A DNA stretch of 64,000 bases from an uncultured Schlesneria sp. (GTDB lineage: Bacteria; Planctomycetota; Planctomycetia; Planctomycetales; Planctomycetaceae): NCBI GenBank assembly GCA_903858935.1, contig CAIOKO010000085.1, positions 1 through 64,000 of the forward strand, given 5' to 3'. The notes under the pieces are model-generated. The model was not told where the DNA came from and did not search any database. It worked only from the letters and a program-made list of their open reading frames with translations. Shown here in pieces: positions 10,014 to 19,200 of the stretch (position 1 is the stretch's first letter; every line of letters starts with the position of its first letter). Made by a program: the position numbers and the translations under genes.

Positions 10014-10106
10014 ATCGGAAGCGACATTGCTGGGGAAAGCTGCCGAAGCGATTTCCGTGTCTCGAGTGACAAATTCCAGTCCTTGGCGATAGCAAAAAAC
10101 GTTCTC

Positions 10107-10775
10107 CTAGCTTCCGCTGTGAAGGAGATGTTGTGTGTCACCGACGGAAATCACACGGACCCATTCCCGCGCAGATGGTCGTACGGGATCTGATCGCGAT
10201 TCTTTCCAAAGTGGAACGAGTTGTTGTTCTCCGCTGAGTTCATCCTTTTCCCAGCGGCGTCCGACTCCGGGCAAGGCAACTTCTCCCCGGTCTTCCCATT
10301 CTCCTTCGTTGAAGACCAATAGACGATAGACGCCGTCATTATCAATGATGGCAGGTAAACCGTGATAAAGAAACATATGACATACTTGCAGGACGTTTAA
10401 CTTTCGCTTCGGTCGATATTCGGTCTGTCGTTCACCATCGACCTCAATCACCAGTCCACCACCGGCAAGCCATAGACGATTGCCTTCGGTGACCCAGCCG
10501 TTCCACGGCAAATGGATGGGATAGTCGGTGATGCGTTCATGACCTGAATCGAGATCAACCCCCTTGATTTCGAATTGAATCCCAGACGCGTCGCCCGACG
10601 CCAACAGCAATTCATTTCGATGGATCAAGGCGATTTCAAAGGTTCTCAGGTACCCCGAAGGCATCTTTCGAAAAGCCTGGATCAGAACGAGCGCAATTCC
10701 AGCGACCTGCAACATCACCAGCAATGTCCCCAAGGCGATGACCCATGTCCAACGGTCTACCACGCCATGATTCAC
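10107..10775 (-). pseudogene. N-terminal part of the TAG-split RDD-family gene
   Basis: A 222-codon frame starting at ATG 10775. Residues 11-35 form a membrane anchor (WVIALGTLLVMLQVAGIALVL), and the rest is a beta-rich soluble region resembling propeller blades (LWLAGGGLVIEVDGE; AIIDNDGVYRLLVFNEG). It ends HLLHSGS-TAG, and the same frame goes on without another stop as ENVFCYRQGLEFVTRD and into the RDD part ending at 9060. Read through, the product would be 571 residues: anchor, soluble sensor-like domain, then RDD membrane domain. The TAG differs by one base from CAG, TGG, AAG and GAG. Confidence 0.7.
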
Positions 10776-11218
10776 AAATGCTCTCCAGTCTCAGGTGATG
10801 CCGCAGTTTTCCGGGTCATGGCAAAAGCCATGTCAAAAAATACTAACATCCACGGCAAACAGGACAATCACGACAGATTGTCAGGTGATCAGCCCCGCTT
10901 TGCAACCACTGTGTTGTGAAACAGAATGTAAAAACCTGAAGGTGTCAAAAGCGAAGAGGAGACCTTCGGTCGGGTCCAGTGCGGGGTTAGGAGACCTGCG
11001 CACAAAATGCCCTGCAATCGTCTTTGGACACGTCAACGCGCGAACGATTTCCCTATTCTGAACCCGTCATCCGACGCGCATCAACCGGCTGTGCCGGCTG
11101 AGGGATGACGCCGGTCTGGTCGACCAGTTAACTTACTTGAATGGCCAGACGGGCGAATCAGTATTGGCTCAATCCCGAATAGAACAATTTTACGAATCAC
11201 GAATCAGGATACGACGAG
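10776..11218. other. Divergent intergenic region with a nested hairpin
   Basis: About 440 bases between the divergent RDD gene and the aldolase gene. I see no gene in it. Near the aldolase side is a nested inverted repeat: GTCATCC at 11066-11072 pairs with GGATGAC at 11103-11109, enclosing CCGGC-TGT-GCCGG at 11085-11097. This could be a leader structure, an old terminator or a degenerate repeat. No clear sigma-70 promoter stands out by eye. Confidence 0.45.
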
Positions 11219-11986
11219 ATGATTACAAACTCGGTGAAACACAAGGTGAAATCTGGTGGCGTTGCGATCGGTACGATGATGTTCGAGTTCAATACCACGG
11301 GGATTGGACGGATTGCCGCGAATGCCGGGGCGGAGTTTGCCGTTTACGATATGGAACATACCGGCTGGGAAATCGAATCGATTCGAATGCTGATCGCGAC
11401 GACACCTTGTCAGACGCTGGTCCCGATCGTGCGGATTCCGACGACACAATACCACTTCGTCTCACGCGTCCTCGATATGGGTGCAATGGGCGTCATGTCG
11501 CCCATGGTGGAATCGGCCGAAGAGGCGAAGTTACTGGTCCAGTCGGCCAAGTATCCACCAATGGGACGTCGAGGCGCGGCTTTTGGAGTGGCTCATGACG
11601 GCTACGGAGCCGAATCAATCACCGACGCCGTTCGTTCTGCGAATACCGAATCGTTGCTGATCGTTCAGGTGGAAACAGCCAAGGGGCTCGCGAATCTCGA
11701 AGAAATCGCGTCCGTGGCCGAAATCGATGTGTTGTGGATCGGTCTGTACGACATGGCGAATTCGTTGGGGATTCCGGGACAGATGGATCATCCCAAGATT
11801 CAAGCGGCCATTGAGAGCGTGCTTGATGCTTGTCGGCGACATGGCAAAGTTCCCGCCGTGCTGGTGAACAGTATCGAAGAAGGTCGAGCTCAGCTTAAAC
11901 GGGGATTTCGATTGGTCGCCTTCGGGGCTGACAACGGGATTTATCAGACTGCTTTGAAACAGGGACTGGCGGCATTGCGCGCGTAA
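11219..11986 (+). CDS. HpcH/HpaI-family aldolase
   Basis: A 255-residue class II (metal-dependent) pyruvate aldolase of the HpcH/HpaI type, which cleaves or forms 2-keto-3-deoxy sugar acids or 4-hydroxy-2-oxo acids. The TIM-barrel landmarks are AEFAVYDMEHTGWE, LVPIVRIPT (Arg), GAMGVMSPMVESAEEA, LIVQVETAKGLANLEEIA (metal-binding Glu) and DVLWIGLYDMANSLG (metal-binding Asp). The length matches the family. It is a single gene with a structured leader upstream and the inverted-repeat element downstream. The substrate cannot be told from the sequence; 2-dehydro-3-deoxyglucarate and 4-hydroxy-2-oxoheptanedioate are both possible. Confidence 0.88.
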   Translation: MITNSVKHKVKSGGVAIGTMMFEFNTTGIGRIAANAGAEFAVYDMEHTGWEIESIRMLIATTPCQTLVPIVRIPTTQYHFVSRVLDMGAMGVMSPMVESAEEAKLLVQSAKYPPMGRRGAAFGVAHDGYGAESITDAVRSANTESLLIVQVETAKGLANLEEIASVAEIDVLWIGLYDMANSLGIPGQMDHPKIQAAIESVLDACRRHGKVPAVLVNSIEEGRAQLKRGFRLVAFGADNGIYQTALKQGLAALRA

Positions 11987-12083
11987 TCGAATGTCACACG
12001 GAAAAGATCGGGGTTTGTGACAAAATCCAGGACTTCTTCGAAGTTGAAACCTGACTCATCGAGTCAAGTTTCGGAGTTTCTTC

Positions 12084-12255
12084 CAAAGATAGCCATCATC
12101 GCTCCGCGTGATGAGCATGCGTTGGAAACGATTCAATCGTTTCCTTTGCCTCGGAACAAAGACTTCGTTTGAATACTTTTTTTGAGAACATGCTGACTGG
12201 TGTATAACAGATTCTCGAACAATGCTCATCACGCGGAGCGATGATGGCTACTTTG
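12084..12255. repeat. 172-bp element with about 34-bp terminal inverted repeats
   Basis: The left arm at 12084-12118 and the right arm at 12222-12255 are inverted copies, with 29 bp perfect (12090-12118 against 12222-12250) and the rest matching around one extra A at 12089. The 103-bp interior contains a second perfect palindrome, GGAAACGATT-C-AATCGTTTCC, at 12124-12144. No ORF of note is inside. The element directly abuts the ACTGCTT palindrome at 12255-12291. It could be a MITE-like relic or a long structured RNA; no target-site duplication is obvious. Confidence 0.85.
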
Positions 12256-12291
12256 AGCACTGCTTGACCGGGGACGGTCAAGCAGTAGCAC
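12255..12291. repeat. 37-nt palindromic repeat, copy A (ACTGCTT family)
   Basis: The arms ACTGCTTGACCG (12259-12270) and CGGTCAAGCAGT (12275-12286) form a 12-bp perfect stem with a GGGA loop. The 37-nt unit matches the reverse complement of copy B1 at 21458-21494 in both arms (15 and 13 of 15 bases) while the 7-nt centre differs. It lies between the aldolase and HAD genes, next to the 172-bp inverted-repeat element. It may also act as a terminator for the aldolase, but no T tract follows. Confidence 0.8.
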
Positions 12292-12430
12292 AAACGGCGA
12301 AGAACTCGTCTTCATAATCATGCAATCAATCGTGGACGACGGTCTGAGTGGCAACTAGACTTTGATTTGTGTGTCACCCGATTGAGCGACCTCTTAACCA
12401 ATTTGCATTTGAGGGAAATTCGAAAACGCC

Positions 12431-13099
12431 ATGACTCAGACGCTTCCGACGATTCAGGCCGTTTGTTTTGACCTGGATGGATTAATGTTCAATACGGAAG
12501 AGGTCTTTTACGTTTCCGCCGACGTACTGCTGCAACGTCGCGGGATGAGGATGTCTCGCGGCGCCATGGACGCCATGCTGGGTCGACGACCGCTCGAATC
12601 GCTGACCGCGTTTCGGGATTACATGGGACTGAACGAAGAACCCGCCGATCTGCTGGCGGAGTCGCGTGTGATTTTCCATGAGATGCTGATCGATCAACTG
12701 AAGCCGATGCCGGGTTTGTTCGAACTATTGGATTTGATCGAATCGAAAAACATGCCGAAAGGGGTTGCGACTTCGTCGCCTCGCGATTACCTCAATGATA
12801 TTTTCGGACGTTTCGACCTCGCTCCTCGTTTTCCAATTCAACTGACGGCCGAAAGCGTGACACAGGGAAAGCCGAATCCTGAAATCTATCTGAAGGCGGC
12901 CGAACATTTGGGTGTCCGGCCTGAGAATATGCTTGTGCTGGAAGACTCGGAAACGGGGACTCGTGCGGCAGCAGCAGCGGGTGCATTTATTGTTTCGGTT
13001 CCGCATGAACATACGGCTGGTCACGATTTCAGTCAGTCGAAATACATTGCCAGCGGATTGAATGACCCGTTTATTCTGAAGATTCTGTCGCAGGTTTAA
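12431..13099 (+). CDS. HAD-superfamily hydrolase (beta-phosphoglucomutase-like)
   Basis: A 222-residue HAD subfamily IA phosphatase or phosphomutase. Motif I is CFDLDGLMFNTE (Asp14 and Asp16, nucleophile and acid/base), motif II is GVATSSPRDY, the motif III lysine is in QGKPNPEIYLKAA, and motif IV is MLVLEDSETGTRAAAAAG. A helical cap lies at about residues 20-95. These proteins are small cytosolic enzymes that dephosphorylate sugar phosphates or related metabolites. The gene sits 185 bp before the megasynthase on the same strand; that distance gives no strong case for a shared operon. The substrate is unknown. Confidence 0.9.
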   Translation: MTQTLPTIQAVCFDLDGLMFNTEEVFYVSADVLLQRRGMRMSRGAMDAMLGRRPLESLTAFRDYMGLNEEPADLLAESRVIFHEMLIDQLKPMPGLFELLDLIESKNMPKGVATSSPRDYLNDIFGRFDLAPRFPIQLTAESVTQGKPNPEIYLKAAEHLGVRPENMLVLEDSETGTRAAAAAGAFIVSVPHEHTAGHDFSQSKYIASGLNDPFILKILSQV

Positions 13100-13284
13100 T
13101 TCGGTGAGACTTCGAAATTTCGATCGTACTCTGCTCAGAAACATTCTGGTGGGCCTCGAAGACTCGACGCACCCTACCTTGAAATCATGAACATTGCCGA
13201 CGGCGTGGTTTGGGTTGAGCTGGCTGATTATGATGTCGGCTTGATTTCTCCCCGTTCTCTGCTCAAATTGAAGTCTTTGCCGAT

Positions 13285-16200
13285 ATGTCGACGACTGACC
13301 GAACCGAACGAGTTGCCATTGTCGGCATCGGTGGCATCTTTCCAGGTGCGCCCGACCTGGGCACATTCTGGAAGAACATTGCCAACGGAATCGATTCGGG
13401 GCGAAACGTCCCGAAGGACCGCTGGTTTCTCAGTCCGGAAACTGCGTTTGATCGTGATGGGCCGAAATCAGATCGAGTCTATTCCACATGGGGCTGCTTT
13501 ATCGAAGATTTTCAGTTTGATCCAACAGGATTGAACCTGGACCGGAATCTCCTGGTGAAACTCGACCCGCTGTTCCATCTGGGTCTGCATGCGTCTCGCA
13601 TGGCCTGTCAGGATGCACGGGGACTTGTCGGTATCAGCCCGGATCGGGTCGGCGTTATTCTCGGGAATATTGTCCTGCCGACAGAATCGACGTCAGCAAT
13701 GTGTCGCGACGCACTGGGTCGGACATTTCTCGAACGGATCGTCGGATCAGCTCAGTTGACTGCCGAACGCCGCAGTCAATTGATGTCTGAATGTCGCCGC
13801 CATTCGCCACGTTCGGATTGGCATCCACTTAACCACTATGCGGCCAGCCTTCCGGCTGCGTTGATCGCCGAAGGCCTGGGACTGGGGGGGCCGGCCTATA
13901 CACTGGATGCCGCCTGTGCTTCCTCACTTTATGCCTTGAAATTTGCGTGCGAAGAACTGCTGGCTCATCGAGCCGATGGCATGTTGGCGGGAGGGATGTC
14001 GCGACCCGACTGCCAGTACACTCAGATGGGATTCGCTCAGCTCAAGGCATTGTCGCGACGTGGCCGCTGTGCTCCATTGAGCGCCGCTGCTGACGGCCTG
14101 GTAGTTGGCGAAGGGGCCGGAGTTTTCGTCCTCAAGCGATTGACCGATGCCATCAAATCGGGCGATCACATTTACGGAGTGATTGCCGGAATTGGTCTGT
14201 CGAACGATCGAGGTGCGAACCTGCTGGCACCTCATTCTGAAGGCCAGCTTCGCGCCATGCGATCAGCGTATCAGCAGGCAGGATGGCAACCGAGTGACGT
14301 TGACTTGATTGAATGTCATGCGACAGGGACTCCTGTCGGTGACAGCGTCGAAATTGACAGCCTGCATCAGTTATGGGAGCGGGAGCAGGCGGTTCCCGGC
14401 CAGTGTGTGATTGGGGGAGTGAAGTCGAATGTCGGTCACCTGCTGACGGGTGCCGGGGCAGCCGGTCTGATGAAGGTGTTATTGGCCATCAGACATCAGA
14501 CGCTGCCGCCGACCGCAAATTATGAAAAACCTGCGACGACGCTGGCAAAAGCCGGAAGCCCGTTTCGCGTCCTGCGCCAGGCGGAAGTGTGGGAACAACG
14601 TGTCGAAAAATCGGTGACTGAGCACGGGACGCGATCGGATTTGATTCCTCGTCGTGCCACAATCAATGCCTTTGGATTCGGCGGAATTAACGCGCATGTG
14701 TTGATTGAAGAATTCGTTGAAGCAACGTCGCACAAGGTCTCACGAACCGAAAACGGCGGCTTACCGATCAGCCTGGAATCCAGACAGTCCTCACTTCACG
14801 AGCCGAGTCTGAACATTGCCATCGTCGGCCTTGCGGTTCAGAGAGGAACGGAGGCATCATCTAACATCAACGGCCCCAAGCACGGTTCTGTAAACGAAAA
14901 CAATTTGCGGAATGACTGGGGAGTGACAGCGACGGAGTGGTATCGTGATGAAGTCGGCTCAGCGTTGGATGCACGCCAATCATTGTGTAACCCGATTTCG
15001 TCGCTTCATTTGCCGCTCGGCGAATACCGCATTCCTCCGCTGGAAATGCAGGATATGCTGCCGCAGCAGCAGTTGATGCTGAAGATTGCTGCCGACGCCT
15101 TGCGCGATGCCTTGCATCCAGACCAGGAACAAACTCTTCAAACGGCAACTGCCGCTTTGGGAAACCGTACTGGCGTGTTCATCGGCATCGAGCTTGATCC
15201 GAATACGACGAACTTCCATCTTCGCTGGTCGATTGAAGAATTGGCACCACAATGGGCAGACGTGCTTGGTCTGGTCCTTACTCCCACAGAGATGACTGAA
15301 TGGGTGGAGCAACTGAAGAAATCAGTCGGCCCACCGTTAACAGCCAATCGCGTGATGGGAAACCTGGGTGGCATCGTCGCCAGTCGGTTGGCTCGTGAAT
15401 TTAATGTCGGTGGTCCCAGCTTCACCATTTCTGCCGACGAGAATTCTGGTTTACGCGCGTGTGAAATGGCCGCCCATGCGCTGCGACGAGGGGAACTCGA
15501 TCAGGCTCTGGTTGGTGCGGTCGACCTGCCGTGCGATCTTCGAAGTCGGCTAGCCGCGTGGCGACTGTCCGGCAGACCAAAGGGAACTACGACCTTCGAT
15601 AGTGCAACGGCGTTTGTGCTGAAACGGTTCGAAGACGCAATTGCTGATGGTGACCCGATTCATGCTGTGATCACGCAGATTGATTCGTCGAATCAAAGAA
15701 ACAGCAACTCAGATTCATTCAATTATGCTGGTTCCGCGACTGGATTATTAGAGTTAGCAACTGCCACAGACTCATTGCGGCACCGCATTCTGCCAGGCTC
15801 AACTTCCGATCACTGGTTACACAATCGGTCGGACGGATCAAGACGAATTCGGGTATTGGGTCGAGGGGTCGACGGCCGAGGGCTAGCTTTTGAACTTGCG
15901 GATCGCCTCGACTCAACACCTTTCCATTCTCCGAAATCCAAGGTTCTGGAAACTCTGCGGTTGAATGTGGGTCTGTTTGTGATCGATGGTGACAGCATCG
16001 GAGAACTCGAATCAGGCTTGGATCGATTAGCGGAGTTGGCTGATTCACGTGAGTTGATCGGGCTGCTGGCAAAACGTTGGTTTTTGGCGCGACCGCCATG
16101 CGAAGGACGGCAATTGGCGGTCTCTCTCGTGGTCAAGTCGATCGATGAAATGCCAGAAGTCATTCGATTGGCGAAGGTTCGTCTTTACGGAAACTCGGCA

Positions 16201-19200
16201 GTCGACGGTATTGATCGGCGGATTTTCTTTTCGCGTGATCCGCTGGAAAATCGCGGTCGACTGGCATATGTCTTTCCGGGTTCGGGAAACGCGTTTCTTG
16301 GCATGGGCCGTGAGCTGCTTTCGGCGTTTCCCGAGATCCTGCTTCGACAAGATGCTAAGAACAATCGGTTGAAGGACCAATATCGTCCAGAGTTAATCTG
16401 GTACGGCAAGTCGAACGTGGAACTGTTAGATGATCACAAGGCGATGATCTTTGGCCAGGTTGCGATAGGGACTGGCGTGTGCGATCTGCTTGCACGCTTC
16501 GGTATCCAGCCTTCCGCCAGTCTTGGATATAGCCTGGGCGAGTCTGCGGCATTATTCGGATTACGCGCCTGGACTGATCGAGACGAAATGCTCGACCGAA
16601 TGGATGCCGCATCGCTGTTTGGCAGCGATCTGGTTCATCCGTTCAATGCGGCCAGACGTGCCTGGAACATTCCTGACGGGACTGACGTCCCGTGGGTCTC
16701 TGGTGTGATCGATCGTTCTGCGGATGAAGTTCGTGCGGCCATTGCCGCATCAAACACGAACGAGGCCACAGTTGATTCGGATCGTGCGTCGCGTGTTTAT
16801 CTGTTGATCGTTAATACACCAAATCAATGCGTCATCGGAGGTGATCGGGGCCAGGTTGAACGACTCGTCAAGAACTTGTCGGCGAAATTCGTTACGTTTG
16901 CGGCACCAAGTACGGTTCATTGTGAAATCCTTCGCCAGGTTGAATCGGCCTATCACTCACTACACGTGATGAGGACGACCGCACCCGCTTTCGCAGATGC
17001 GAATGGTCATTCGAGACCCATTGACTTTTACAGCACGGCATGGGGTTGTCCCTACGAGTTGACGCAGGAAAGCGCTGCTGAGGCCATCCTTGCACAAGCA
17101 GTCAATACGATCGATTTCCCCCGCGTGATCGAGCGAGCATATGCCGATGGTATCAGAGTATTTCTTGAGATCGGGCCAGGTTCATCGTGTACCCGAATGA
17201 TTGACGAGATACTCGACGTTCGTCCGCATCTTGCCCGATCGGTCCTTCCGGCCACGGCGAATCCGATTTCGACGTTCCTTGAATTGCTGGCAGCGTTGAT
17301 CGCAGAACGAGTTCCAGCCGACCTGACGTACCTCTATGGCGACGAACACTCGCAGCAAAGCAAGTCGACCAAAGTCCGTTCAAACCGGGAAATTGTGACC
17401 GAAACAGGAGGGCCACAATTCTCGATTCCCTCTCCTCCAAACGGCTGGCGATTTCAATTACGACCGATCACCATCAGTCATGATTTTGATGAAAATCCCA
17501 TTCCAGTCTTCGTAGAAGACCATCCACGCCGTCCTTCGATCGAAGAGAAGCTTCCATCGTTAACAAATACAAAACTTTTCACACCTGAACCTTCTGGACC
17601 GAATGTTATGACACAGTTGGACGATCTGCTGGCCGCCCGAATGAAGGCACACGAAACGTATCTTCGCGTGTCAGCCGAGGCGCAACGGATCATGGCCGAT
17701 CAGCTTGAATTGCTATCGAGACTCGCAGGTGGTGACACTCTTGAACCAGCCAATCCACCGATTGGAAATGTAACGGCATCGAACCTGGATTCAATCTCAG
17801 CGACTGAAACGACACCCCAGTTATTGACGACCGCCATCCCTTTGGTTCCACCTCGATCGCTGTCGCGCCCGCAGTGTATGGAATTTGCAATCGGCAAGAT
17901 CGGTCGCGTGCTGGGAGAATTATTTGCCGAGATCGATCAACATCCAACTCGAGTCAGACTACCTGATGAACCGTTAATGCTCGTCGACCGCATTCTTGAA
18001 ATTGATGGTGAACCACTTTCAATGACATTCGGCCGTGTTGTGACGGAACACGACATTCATCCGGGTGCATGGTATCTCGATTGCAATCGGATTCCGACAT
18101 GTATTGCCGTTGAAGCGGGTCAGGCAGATTTGTTCTTGTCGGGATGGCTGGGGATCGATTTTGAAACGAAGGGAATCGCCAGTTATCGATTACTGGATGC
18201 CGTCGTCACATTTCACCGCGAATTGCCGGGACCGGGTGAGACGATTCATTACGACATACGCATTAATCACTTCTTTCGCCAGGGTCAGACCTACCTGTTC
18301 CGTTTCGAGTTCGACGCCACGATCAATGGCCAACGACTGTTGACGATGCGGGAAGGATGTGCAGGCTTCTTCACCGAAGCCGAACTGGCTGGAGGGAAGG
18401 GGATTGTTCATACGGCGCTGGACCGACAACCTCGCCCGGGAAAGCGTTCAGCCGACTGGACGGATCTCGTTGCAATGGGGGTCGAGAGTTATGACGATCG
18501 CCAATTGATGGCGTTAAGACAAGGGCAGCTTGGTACGTGTTTTGGCCCGGCCTTTCAGCGACTTTCTTTAGAATGTCCCGTGACCATTCCGGGTTTGACG
18601 AATGATCAATTATCAGTATCCAGTCGACGGTCGAAGATGTGGTTGATCGATCGTGTACTGAAGCTTGATCCGAGCGGAGGGAAATTTGGCTTGGGGATGA
18701 TCCTGGGTGAGCTGGACATTCATCCGAATGACTGGTTCCTGACCTGTCACTTCTGTGACGATCAGGTGATGCCCGGGACGCTCATGTATGAATGCTGTAT
18801 GCACACGCTACGGATCTTCCTGTTGCGCATGGGATGGGTGGGCGAATCGGGACAAATGGCGTACGAGCCGATCCCGGAAGTGCGCAGTCGGCTGAAGTGT
18901 CGCGGCCAGGTTCTCGCCAGTACAAAAAAGGTCTGGTACGAGATTACCCTTAAGGAAATTGGATATACCGAAACCGGAACTCCCTACTGCCTTGCCGATG
19001 CCCTGATGTATGCCGATGGCAAGCCGATCGTCGAGATTACCGATATGTCGGTCCGATTGTCCGGGCTGACACGCGACGCGATCGAACGCCTGTGGTCGGG
19101 ACCAACAACCGCTCGCGGCGTATCTACGACACCGGCACACGGCTTGAGTGCGCACGGTGCGACTCATTCGTCGACGATACCCCAACCCGTTTACGACCGA

